Assembly: GCF_905220975.1 (NCBI RefSeq)
Contig: NZ_CAJNBK010000014.1
Coordinates: 1-64,000 of the forward strand
Direction: 5' to 3'
DNA from: Paraburkholderia haematera
GTDB taxonomy: Bacteria; Pseudomonadota; Gammaproteobacteria; Burkholderiales; Burkholderiaceae
DNA: 64,000 nt
The position numbers were made by a program, and so were the translations under genes. The notes beneath the pieces are model-generated. The model had not been told where the DNA came from. It was given only the letters and a program-made list of their open reading frames with translations, and made no database searches. Below, piece by piece: positions 53,332-61,514 of this stretch; within the stretch, counting starts at the first letter, position 1; every line of letters starts with the position of its first letter.

Positions 53332-54321
53332 ATGCCCGTGACCCGCATTCCGATCATTGATATTGCCGGCGTTCGCGCGGGCGACCCGCAGGCTTTGACG
53401 CGTGTGGCGGACGAAATCCGCGAAGCATGCATGACAATCGGCTTCTTCTACATCGTCAATCACGGCGTGCCGCAAACAGTGATCGATACCGCCGAACAGG
53501 CCGCGCGCACATTCTTTGCGTTTCCTGTCGAGACGAAGCGGCGCGTGGCGGTCAATCAAAGGCATCGCGGTTTCAACGCGCTCGGCGACGCCACCATGTA
53601 TCAGGCCAAGCGTCCCGACTACAAGGAGTTCTTCAGCATCGGCCTCGAGTTGCCGGAGGACGATCCCGACGTGCGCGCGGGCCAGGCGCTGCGTGGGCCG
53701 AATAACTGGCCGGATTTCATGCCCGAATTGCGGCCCGCGCTTTACGGTTACTACGAAGCGGTGGCGGCATGCGGCGCCGATTTGCTGCGGGCGGTGGCAA
53801 TGAGTCTCGGTGTCGACGAGCATTTCTTCACGCCGCGCTACACGAAGCGGATGCAGCGTACGCAGATGGTCTACTATCCGCCGCAGCCACCCCAGTCGGA
53901 CGCGGATCAGTTCGGCGTCGCGCCGCACACCGACTACGGGTGCATTACCTTGCTGTGGCAGGACCAGGTGGGCGGCTTGCAGGTGCGTGAGATCGCCAAC
54001 GATACATGGGTCGATGCACCGCCGATCGAAGGGAGCTTCGTGGTGAACGTCGGCGATCTGCTGGCGCGCTGGACCAATGACCGTTTCCGTTCCACGTTGC
54101 ATCGCGTGATCAATGCATCGGGGTGCGAGCGCTATTCGATCGCGACGTTTTATGATCCCACTTACGGTGCGATGGTCGATCCACGTGAGCTTGGAACGAG
54201 CGATACAGACCTCAAGTACCAACCGGTCTCCGCGGGCGATTACATCCTCGGGCGAATCAACGATTCCATGGGTTATCGGAAGAAAGCGGCCGTTGAAGGC
54301 ACGCAAGGAACTCCGGTATGA
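53332..54321 (+). CDS. 2OG-Fe(II) oxygenase, isopenicillin N synthase family
   Basis: The protein has 329 residues. The N-terminal DIOX_N domain has GFFYIVNHGVP near residue 36. The iron ligands are H199 and D201 (APHTDYGCITLLWQD) and H257 (LHRVINA), followed by the 2-oxoglutarate-binding RYSIATF. Members hydroxylate, desaturate or cleave small molecules and amino acid derivatives. The substrate is not visible. The gene overlaps the following FAD oxidase gene by ATGA, so the two act together. Confidence 0.92.
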   Translation: MPVTRIPIIDIAGVRAGDPQALTRVADEIREACMTIGFFYIVNHGVPQTVIDTAEQAARTFFAFPVETKRRVAVNQRHRGFNALGDATMYQAKRPDYKEFFSIGLELPEDDPDVRAGQALRGPNNWPDFMPELRPALYGYYEAVAACGADLLRAVAMSLGVDEHFFTPRYTKRMQRTQMVYYPPQPPQSDADQFGVAPHTDYGCITLLWQDQVGGLQVREIANDTWVDAPPIEGSFVVNVGDLLARWTNDRFRSTLHRVINASGCERYSIATFYDPTYGAMVDPRELGTSDTDLKYQPVSAGDYILGRINDSMGYRKKAAVEGTQGTPV

Positions 54322-55826
54322 CAGATAACCGTTTGGCAAGCGGCGTGGCGAGTAGCGCGGGCAGCAACTCAACCAGCAACTCGGGCGGCGACATAAGCAG
54401 CAACATAAGCAGCAACATAAGCAGCAACGCAACCCGCGGCACCGCGCCGCTTCCGGCAACACTCGATGCGCTACGTGCCGCACTCGGTGACGACGCGGTG
54501 CGTATCGGCGAGCAGATCGGCGAACATGCGATGACCGACTGGACACGTCACGATCCCACGCGTCCCGCCGCGCTGCTCTTGCCGCGCAGCACGGAAGAAG
54601 TCTCGCGCGCGCTGGCGATTTGCCACGCGGCGCATCAACCGGTGGTGCCGCAGGGCGGCATGACCGGCCTCGCTGGCGGCGCGATTGCCCGCTCGACCGA
54701 TATTGCTTTGTCGCTCGAACGGCTCACCGGCGTTGAAGAAATCGACGCCGCCTCGGCCACGCTAACCGTTCGCGCCGGCACGACCTTGCAAACCGCACAG
54801 GAAGCCGCCGCCGAAGCCGGCTTCGAACTCGCCCTCGATCTCGGCGCCCGCGGCTCGTGCCAGATCGGCGGCAATCTGGCGACTAACGCGGGCGGCAATC
54901 GCGTGATCCAGTCAGGCACCGCGCGCGACCAGGTGCTGGGCCTCGAAGTCGTGCTCGCCAACGGCGACGTGCTGACATCGCTCGGCAAGATGGTCAAGAA
55001 CAATACGGGCTACGACCTGAAACACTGGTTCATCGGTTCGGAAGGCACGCTCGGCGTGATTACGCGCGCGGTGCTGCGGCTCCATCCGCCGCGCGCGGCA
55101 CGCCATACGGCGCTCGTCGCACTCGACGGTTACGCCGCGGCCGTGAATCTGCTGCGCCGCCTGTCGAGTCGCTTTGGCAACGACATCGGCGCGTTCGAAA
55201 TCATGTGGCCGGATTTCTACGATTTCGGCGTGAAACTGACCGGCACGCGCTCGCCGTTCGCCGACCCGCATCCGCTTTATGCATTGATCGAACACGCGAG
55301 CTTCGACGCAAGCGACGACGGCGAACGCTTCTCCTGCGCGCTAACCGAAGCGCTCGACTCAGCCGTGATCCGCGACGCGGTGATCGCTCAATCGGTGGCC
55401 GACGTGCGGGCGTTATGGGCGATTCGTGAATGCACCGCCGAGTTTCCGGTGCGGCTGGATGCGATCAACTTCGACGTCAGCTTGCCTATCGGCGAGATCG
55501 GCGCTTTCGTCGACCGTTGCCGCGCGGCGCTCGATCAGCAGTGGCCCGGCAATGTGTCGTATTTCTTCGGTCATATCGGCGATTCGAATCTTCATGTCAC
55601 CGTCGACGGTCATTCGATTCCGGGTGTCGACCACCATGCGGTGTATGCGTTCGTCTACGAGATGCTGAGGTCCTTGCACGGATCGGTGTCGGCGGAACAT
55701 GGGATCGGCTTGCTCAAGCGCGAGTTCTTGCCGATCTCGCGCTCGCCCGCTGAATTGGCCGCAATGGCGGCCATCAAACACGCTCTGGACCCGCACGGGA
55801 TTCTGAATCCGGGCAAGCTGTTCTAA
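54318..55826 (+). CDS. FAD-linked oxidase, GlcD / D-2-hydroxyacid dehydrogenase type
   Basis: The protein has 502 residues. An unusual N-terminal tail of about 45 residues is Ser/Asn-rich and includes a 12-bp tandem repeat. Then comes an FAD-binding PCMH domain (VVPQGGMTGLAGGAI; LGARGSCQIGGNLATNAGGN) and a C-terminal FAD-oxidase domain (SYFFGHIGDSNLHVTVDG; SAEHGIGLLKREFL; HGILNPGKLF). It likely oxidises a D-2-hydroxy acid such as D-2-hydroxyglutarate or D-lactate. Translation is coupled to the oxygenase. Confidence 0.9.
   Translation: MTDNRLASGVASSAGSNSTSNSGGDISSNISSNISSNATRGTAPLPATLDALRAALGDDAVRIGEQIGEHAMTDWTRHDPTRPAALLLPRSTEEVSRALAICHAAHQPVVPQGGMTGLAGGAIARSTDIALSLERLTGVEEIDAASATLTVRAGTTLQTAQEAAAEAGFELALDLGARGSCQIGGNLATNAGGNRVIQSGTARDQVLGLEVVLANGDVLTSLGKMVKNNTGYDLKHWFIGSEGTLGVITRAVLRLHPPRAARHTALVALDGYAAAVNLLRRLSSRFGNDIGAFEIMWPDFYDFGVKLTGTRSPFADPHPLYALIEHASFDASDDGERFSCALTEALDSAVIRDAVIAQSVADVRALWAIRECTAEFPVRLDAINFDVSLPIGEIGAFVDRCRAALDQQWPGNVSYFFGHIGDSNLHVTVDGHSIPGVDHHAVYAFVYEMLRSLHGSVSAEHGIGLLKREFLPISRSPAELAAMAAIKHALDPHGILNPGKLF
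54392..54427 (+). repeat. 12-bp tandem repeat inside the FAD oxidase gene
   Basis: Three exact copies of CATAAGCAGCAA encode the Ser-Ser-Asn-Ile repeat in the N-terminal tail. Copy number changes would stay in frame. Confidence 0.85.
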
Positions 55827-55854
55827 TCAGCGAGGCGGCGCGTGCGCGGCCCGT

Positions 55855-56664
55855 TCAGGATGCGAGCTCGCCAACGGGCTGGTCGTTGACGAGCGTGCGC
55901 AGTTCGCCGGCGAAACGGGCGTAAAGCCACGACAGCGTGACGGCACTCAGCACCGAGAACAGCGTGCTCAAAAACGCCTGGCCCGCCGCGATGAGCATGA
56001 GTTGCTGCACCGGATGCAATCCTTCGAGGAGCGGTTTCAAGGCGAGCGCGGCGGCAATGCCGATCACCATCAGCGGCGCTGACACGAAGAACATCATGCC
56101 GCCGATTTGCCAGAAGTGCTTTCGACTGTCGCGCCAGGCGGCCTTCAACGCAAAGCGGCTGCCGAGCGACAAGGCGGGAAACAGAAGACTGAGCCGTACC
56201 GCGATGAACAGGCCGACGGCAAATGAAAGCAGGAGTGTGGCTGGCGAAGCAACAGGCAGATTGAAGACGAATTTTCCGGTCAGCATGATGGCGATGGCAA
56301 ACACCAGCGTCGCTACGCCGATCAGCAGATAAAGACCGACATAGCGCGGCACCACGCGGCGCTCGGCGGGAAACAGGGGTTTTTCTCCTTCACCTAGCAA
56401 CACCGTGCGATGAATCTTGACGGATAGCAGGGCGCCGATGAACACGCGCGCAAAATTCATCACGCTCGACCCTGGCGCGGCTCGCATCGCCTCTTGAACG
56501 CCTGCATCCGGTGGTGCCGCTGCGGCCGCGAGAATATCGGGGAAGGCGAACGTGCAGGCCAGTGCCGCCATGAAGCTCAGCAAGAAAAACGGCATCGTTG
56601 TTACGATTTGCCACGTACCCAACCACGCTTTACCGGCGCATTCACCGAAACTCATCTGCCGCAT
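55855..56664 (-). CDS. Multi-pass membrane protein of unknown function
   Basis: The protein has 269 residues from the ATG at 56664; a GTG at 56679 and an ATG at 56655 are also possible and none has a clear ribosome site. Six hydrophobic segments are seen, the last four in two helical-hairpin-like pairs. ALKAAWRDSRKHFWQIGGMM is a conspicuous charged stretch before segment 5. No family is recognised. Convergent with the FAD oxidase gene and alone on its strand. Confidence 0.7.
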   Translation of the reverse strand: MRQMSFGECAGKAWLGTWQIVTTMPFFLLSFMAALACTFAFPDILAAAAAPPDAGVQEAMRAAPGSSVMNFARVFIGALLSVKIHRTVLLGEGEKPLFPAERRVVPRYVGLYLLIGVATLVFAIAIMLTGKFVFNLPVASPATLLLSFAVGLFIAVRLSLLFPALSLGSRFALKAAWRDSRKHFWQIGGMMFFVSAPLMVIGIAAALALKPLLEGLHPVQQLMLIAAGQAFLSTLFSVLSAVTLSWLYARFAGELRTLVNDQPVGELAS

Positions 56665-56763
56665 GTCGATCACTCGCACCGTTCGTTTATGTTGTCATCC
56701 CGCCGGGCAGATTCTAAGCCCCTTTGTGAATCGAACGTAAAAGAGTGTTCCGGCGAGCGTGCC

Positions 56764-59700
56764 TCAATGTGCGTTCAGATACCTTGCAATCACCGGATAA
56801 ACATCCACCACCGCGTCCTTTCCGAAGATACAGTCGATATGCCCGTAGCCGGGAATCAGATGCCGCTCATACGGTTGCTCGGGAAACCGGTTGATCAGCA
56901 TGTCGTACGTGAGCTCGGTACTCCGTGGCAGGTAGGTTTCGTTTTTTTCGCCGTGGATAAAACCAATCGGCAGACGCATGCCTTCCAGACCCTTCATGCC
57001 GCCCATACCCGTGAGGTAGACGTCTTTGCCTTGGGCATCGACAACCTTGCCCGCGCGGACCATGGCGGCCAGATGCCTGAATACCTCGACGTCATGCACG
57101 CCAAGCAATTCCTGGAGGTTCGCGTGAAGCGTCTCGCTCAATTTTTCATGTTCGTAGAGCAGGCCGTAAAGGAAAGTCGCACGGTGGCAGATCGGGCTGC
57201 CGCAGCCCTGTTTGTGATTGACCGGGTAGAGCCGCAACGCTTCGTCGAGCAGGTTCTGGGGCCACGCCCGGTGCTCCGTAAAAGCGGTCAGATCGAGCAC
57301 GCCGAGATGCGCCATGATGTCCGGGACGTGCAGCCCGCACTTGATCTTTTCCAGCGTGCCCGGCACCGGATGCGCGGAGACCTGCGAGATGACCGCCGAG
57401 CGCACGCCCTCGAGGCCCGATAGCAGCGACATGGTCAACGCCAATCCACCCATGCAGTGGCCCAGCACCTGAATGTCGGGCGCGCCGGTCAACGCTCGCA
57501 CTTTGGCGACGGCAGCCGGAATGTCTTCGCGAGCGACCTTGTCGACGTTTGTCGGCACCAGCACGCTCGGCATTTCGATGCTGACGCGCAGATCGACGAG
57601 CCATACGTCGTAGCCGGCCGCACAGAGAAATTCCACCAGGTTGGTCGTGATCAGATCGGTGGAGAAGATCCGGCTCGACACGCCAGAGCCATGGATCAGC
57701 AGGACGGGACGCAGCGGTTTGTCAGGCGGCCCGGCGTAGCGCGTGAGTCGCAGGGTGGTTGCGTCGGGCGTGTCGAAGAAGACCACTTGCGGCGCGGGCG
57801 CGCGCAGCGCGCGCTTCAGGCGCGGCGCCGCCTTCGGATCGTAAAACTGCAGGGGCGCGGCCACGCCGCCGTATTCGGTGAACAGCACACCCGCGAAAAA
57901 CTTGCCGAACTTCAGGGTCCATTCGAGGCGCGTTGTCAGATCGGGCGCGTTGGTGACTTCAAGCGTGCGTTGCTGCTTGAGGAAATTCTCGGGCGTGATG
58001 ATCAGCGTTGCTTTGCCGATTGCCGGTGTGTCCGCCTGCGCCGACGCGCGGATTTCAGCGTAAAGCGTGTTGGTCTGTTCCCACAGATTGATTGGCGACG
58101 TACGCGTGATGATCTTCTGTCCGCTCAGATAGTACGTCTTGCCTTCGGTGGTATTGAGCGTCATGCGGTAGTTCATGTTGCGCTCGTCCACGTCCGATTC
58201 ATCGACCACGAACAGATTGAAAGTGCCGTCGGTGATCGTCATGGGTTGCGCCGAGAGCGCGGGGCAAGTCAGCGTGCCGGTGGTGTGGGCCAAATGTTGC
58301 GGATTACTTAGCATATTGGCCAGATCGTCCGATTCCACGGTCAGCGTGAATTCGATCGGACTGTTGGCGGCGTCACCCACGACGGCCGGCGTATACGTGC
58401 CGATCATCGTCTCGGTGAAGCGCAGGCCGATCTGTTGGGGCGGCGGTGTCGCGGCCGTGCCCTTTGCCAGATAGTCGATGTTCCAGCCCCGCGCGTTTGC
58501 GAGCAGCGCGCAATTGCGCTCCGCTAGCGCGGAAATCGTCAGCAGCGGATTGACGCCGAGCGACATCGGCATGACCGCGCCGTCCATCACATACAGGCCT
58601 TCGTGCACCGTATTTCCCGTCGTGCTGCTGAAAACCCTGCCCTGATGATCGACGACGCCGCGCGCCGCGTCCTCACCCATCCCGCAGCCGCCGAGCGGAT
58701 GCACGGTGACGGTGCGGTTCTTGAGGATCCTGGTCGAAATCGGGTTGCGCACGTATTTGCCGCCGAGCGGCGCCTGCGCCTTCTCGAGCGTTGCTTCGAC
58801 GGTGCTGAAGATCGGCTGCTTGCCGGCGTTCGGCCAGTCGATGCGCGGCCTGCCTGCGTCGTTCACGCTGATCTGGCCGCTTTCGTCGTCATGCGCCATG
58901 ACCAGGTAGGTTTGCGTGTGGTTGAGGGCGCCGTAATAGGGCCCGCGCAGGAGGCCCTCGATCACGCGCGCGTCGTAACCGAGTGGTTCGTGAGCGGCGC
59001 GCGGCGCGGGAATGTCGACACCTTCGAGCGGCGCGGCGCCGCCGAGCAGGGCGACCATCGCGGCACCTACCGGCCCGGCGAGCGAGCCTTCTTCGATCAC
59101 GAACCCGTCTTTCACGTTCGGGGTATTCCGGTGGTCGATGATGCCGGTAATGGTCGGCCCGACCGGCGGGATCTCGCCCTTTTCGTGCACACCCCAGCCG
59201 ACGCCGTTGATCGGCTCCTCGGTGTTGTAGGCGAAAGCGAGGACGTCGCCGTTCCCGGTGAAGTGTTTGCCGAGCATGTCCGATACGGTGAGTCCCACCT
59301 TGCGCGAACGCAACAGCAGGGCGGTGGAACCGATCGTGCCGGCCGACACGATCACGATATCGGCGCTCGCGAACAGATCAGGCGCGTCATAGCTCTCGCG
59401 GCCGAGGCTTACCTCCTGAAAGCCCACGGTCCACTTCTGCGTGGCTGCGTCGCGCAACACGGAATGCACCGCTGCGCCCGTGAAAATATGGGCGCCGTGC
59501 GCGACCGCATCGGGCAGATAGTTCATGTGCGTCGAATTTTTCGCATCGTAATTGCAGCCCGAGTTGCAATCGCCGCAACCGACGCAGGCTTTCTGCTCGA
59601 CGCCCGCAGCGTTGATACGGTCCTCGAAGGTGACGGTGACCGGCGGCGGGTAAAAGCGATCCTCCATCCCGAGCGCCTGCGCGGATTGTTTGAGCGCCTG

Positions 59701-60174
59701 CAGTTTCGGTAACTGTAAGAAATCGCCGGACACCGGCGACGGCTGCAGCATGGCGCGAGCCAGTTCGTAGCCCTTATCGCGTCCCGCCTTGTCGGCGCGG
59801 AGCGCCTCTGGCCAGCGGCCGTCGTCCCACAACCGTGGTTCGGCTTCGAGCGCGACGTTTGCGTTGATCAGCGACGTGCCACCCAGTCCGCAGCCCACCA
59901 CCGCATTCACGTCTTCATTCACGTGTACTTCGAGCAGCGCGAGCGGCGAGCCGATTTGCGCGAGGGCGGTGTTGTATTGCACCTGCGCGGCGCCTTCGAG
60001 CGGCGTGCGCGGATAGTCGCCGGCCATGAATTCGCGGCCGCGTTCCAGCACGCACACGCTTCTGCCGGCGCGCGCCATCCGGCTCGCGGCAATCGCGCCG
60101 CCATATCCCGAACCCACCACCACCACGTCGTAATGCGGCTGCATTGCTGTCAGGGCGCTCGATAAGCGGTTCAT
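56764..60174 (-). CDS. GMC oxidoreductase fused to an alpha/beta hydrolase
   Basis: The protein has 1136 residues from the ATG at 60174 (GAGG 8 nt upstream; a GTG three codons earlier is the other option). Residues 10-560 form a cholesterol-oxidase-like GMC flavoenzyme: GSGYGGAIAASRMARAG, CVGCGDCNSGCNYDAKNS, and the C-terminal TVHPLGGCGMGEDA and MPMSLGVNPLLTISALAER. Residues 570-780 are beta-rich. From 800 on there is an alpha/beta hydrolase with LLIHGSGVSSRIF, nucleophile elbow GHCMGG (C907) and GYGHIDCIFG. Cys in place of Ser recalls polyhydroxyalkanoate synthases. The fusion suggests oxidation then acyl transfer or hydrolysis of a sterol- or lipid-like molecule. Confidence 0.88.
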   Translation of the reverse strand: MNRLSSALTAMQPHYDVVVVGSGYGGAIAASRMARAGRSVCVLERGREFMAGDYPRTPLEGAAQVQYNTALAQIGSPLALLEVHVNEDVNAVVGCGLGGTSLINANVALEAEPRLWDDGRWPEALRADKAGRDKGYELARAMLQPSPVSGDFLQLPKLQALKQSAQALGMEDRFYPPPVTVTFEDRINAAGVEQKACVGCGDCNSGCNYDAKNSTHMNYLPDAVAHGAHIFTGAAVHSVLRDAATQKWTVGFQEVSLGRESYDAPDLFASADIVIVSAGTIGSTALLLRSRKVGLTVSDMLGKHFTGNGDVLAFAYNTEEPINGVGWGVHEKGEIPPVGPTITGIIDHRNTPNVKDGFVIEEGSLAGPVGAAMVALLGGAAPLEGVDIPAPRAAHEPLGYDARVIEGLLRGPYYGALNHTQTYLVMAHDDESGQISVNDAGRPRIDWPNAGKQPIFSTVEATLEKAQAPLGGKYVRNPISTRILKNRTVTVHPLGGCGMGEDAARGVVDHQGRVFSSTTGNTVHEGLYVMDGAVMPMSLGVNPLLTISALAERNCALLANARGWNIDYLAKGTAATPPPQQIGLRFTETMIGTYTPAVVGDAANSPIEFTLTVESDDLANMLSNPQHLAHTTGTLTCPALSAQPMTITDGTFNLFVVDESDVDERNMNYRMTLNTTEGKTYYLSGQKIITRTSPINLWEQTNTLYAEIRASAQADTPAIGKATLIITPENFLKQQRTLEVTNAPDLTTRLEWTLKFGKFFAGVLFTEYGGVAAPLQFYDPKAAPRLKRALRAPAPQVVFFDTPDATTLRLTRYAGPPDKPLRPVLLIHGSGVSSRIFSTDLITTNLVEFLCAAGYDVWLVDLRVSIEMPSVLVPTNVDKVAREDIPAAVAKVRALTGAPDIQVLGHCMGGLALTMSLLSGLEGVRSAVISQVSAHPVPGTLEKIKCGLHVPDIMAHLGVLDLTAFTEHRAWPQNLLDEALRLYPVNHKQGCGSPICHRATFLYGLLYEHEKLSETLHANLQELLGVHDVEVFRHLAAMVRAGKVVDAQGKDVYLTGMGGMKGLEGMRLPIGFIHGEKNETYLPRSTELTYDMLINRFPEQPYERHLIPGYGHIDCIFGKDAVVDVYPVIARYLNAH

Positions 60175-60380
60175 CAGGACCACCTCGTCAGGAACGGGAT
60201 GCCGGGTAGGGGAACCCGGACTTCGGAAGGAAAACGGTGTGCGGCTGCGGCTTTTTTATCGTAGGCGGTGCGCGATGACAAAAAAAGGCGCATCGTACGT
60301 GGCGCGTGCGTGGAGTGTGCTCGACGTCCGGAAGGAAGAAAAAACCGCCGTCACCCCGCGCTGGTCTGTGCGGTGCGCTA

Positions 60381-61172
60381 TTACGCGGCTACTTCATTCA
60401 TTTCGCTGTCGCTCGATTCGGCGGCCAGCAGGTTCAACGCGAGCAGAATCGCCGCGCGATTGTCGATGACGATCTCGATGCCGAGTTCGTCGGTCAGCCA
60501 GCGGCCGATCTTGGTATTGGAAAATTCGTCGGCGCCGGCCGTCTTTTTCATGGTGACGCCAAGTTTGACGGCGCGATAGTGATACGAGGGCACCCGATGC
60601 TGAGCTGCGACTGCCGACAGGCCGCCTTTCCCTTCCGAGCACCAGCCGAGGCTGCCGGCCAGCACGATGCGCTCCGGCTCGTCGAGGCTGTCGATAAAGG
60701 CGCGCGCCGCGAGCCGCACGCGTTGTTCATCGAGGCCGTATTGCAGCAACACGCTTTCCACGGGGTCTTCCAGCGCTTGCGCATGCAGGTCGATTTCCTG
60801 CGCCATGCCCTCGTTTTCCATCGACACATTGCGCTGATGGCCGGCGCTGCGCAGGCAGTCGATCAGGTAACGGCGAAAATACGCGCACAATGCGTAGCCA
60901 TTGGACGGCGCGCTATCGGCGCAGGCATGGGTTTCCGTGTGGCCGGGCGCGAGGCGCAGTACTTTCGCGTAGATGAACTGCGCGACCAGTTCTTCCTTGT
61001 CCTCGCCGAGCGCCTGCAATTCAAGCGGGTGATAGGTGCGCAGCGCCCGCTTGACCAGATCGACCATCGACACCATCTCGTCGGCGGACAACCGGGTACG
61101 CCGGCGCCACAGATCGGGCAGGATCGCATCGTCGAGATTGCGGACGAACGCGTGGCTCGGAACTGCGCCCAT
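60381..61172 (-). CDS. Sigma-factor-like protein
   Basis: The protein has 263 residues from the ATG at 61172 (GGAGG 5 nt upstream); an ATG at 61184 lacks a good site. The segment near residues 60-115 (ELVAQFIYAKVLRL, then CAYFRRYLIDCLRSAGHQ) resembles sigma region 2. LDEPERIVLAGSLGW, followed by LSAVAAQHRVPSYHYRAVKL, resembles region 4 with its helix-turn-helix. The similarity is partial, so it may be a divergent extracytoplasmic-type sigma or a related regulator. It precedes the GMC-hydrolase gene on the same strand by 206 bp and may control it. Confidence 0.6.
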   Translation of the reverse strand: MGAVPSHAFVRNLDDAILPDLWRRRTRLSADEMVSMVDLVKRALRTYHPLELQALGEDKEELVAQFIYAKVLRLAPGHTETHACADSAPSNGYALCAYFRRYLIDCLRSAGHQRNVSMENEGMAQEIDLHAQALEDPVESVLLQYGLDEQRVRLAARAFIDSLDEPERIVLAGSLGWCSEGKGGLSAVAAQHRVPSYHYRAVKLGVTMKKTAGADEFSNTKIGRWLTDELGIEIVIDNRAAILLALNLLAAESSDSEMNEVAA

Positions 61173-61514
61173 GAAAACCTCCATAAGGGGAAAGGCAAGG
61201 AGCGCGGGGAGCCTCGACTGCAGGCGAAGAAGGGGGTGTTGGAACTGTTAAGCCGCGCTGGAATGTGAACCCAGTATGGTTTCCGGCGACGGTTTCGCCT
61301 ATATGGATTAAGTGGTAGCTGATGGGTAAACTGCCGGGTAAACCATCCGGTCGACAGCTTTGCATGGGGCTGGAGTAAGTGCTAAAGCGCTAACCCCAGC
61401 CGACAGCTTTGCATGGGGCAGGAGTAAGCGCTAAAGCGCTAACTCCTGCCGACAGCTTTGCATGGGGCAGGAGTAAGCGCTAAAGCGCTAACTCCTGCCG
61501 ACAAAGGAGACCGC
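61173..61514. other. Intergenic region carrying tandem hairpin repeats
   Basis: No gene is seen. The left half (to 61351) holds the leftward promoter of the sigma-like gene and probably the rightward kinase promoter. The right half is three 49-bp repeats (separate entry) followed by the ribosome site AAGGAG (61504-61509). Confidence 0.7.
61352..61498 (+). repeat. Three 49-bp tandem repeats, each a long hairpin
   Basis: Units at 61352-61400, 61401-61449 and 61450-61498 are contiguous; units 2 and 3 are identical. In each, bases 17-32 pair with bases 35-50 (the last base from the next unit) with one A-A mismatch. Unit 1 differs at four places, all in the stem: 20/47 is a compensatory T-A to A-T swap, one changes a G-T wobble to G-C, one an A-C mismatch to A-T. 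The last unit ends 5 nt before the kinase ribosome site. Confidence 0.93.

Noticed and set aside
61352..61498. CRISPR array
   Set aside because: The repeats are contiguous with no unique spacers and no cas genes are nearby.
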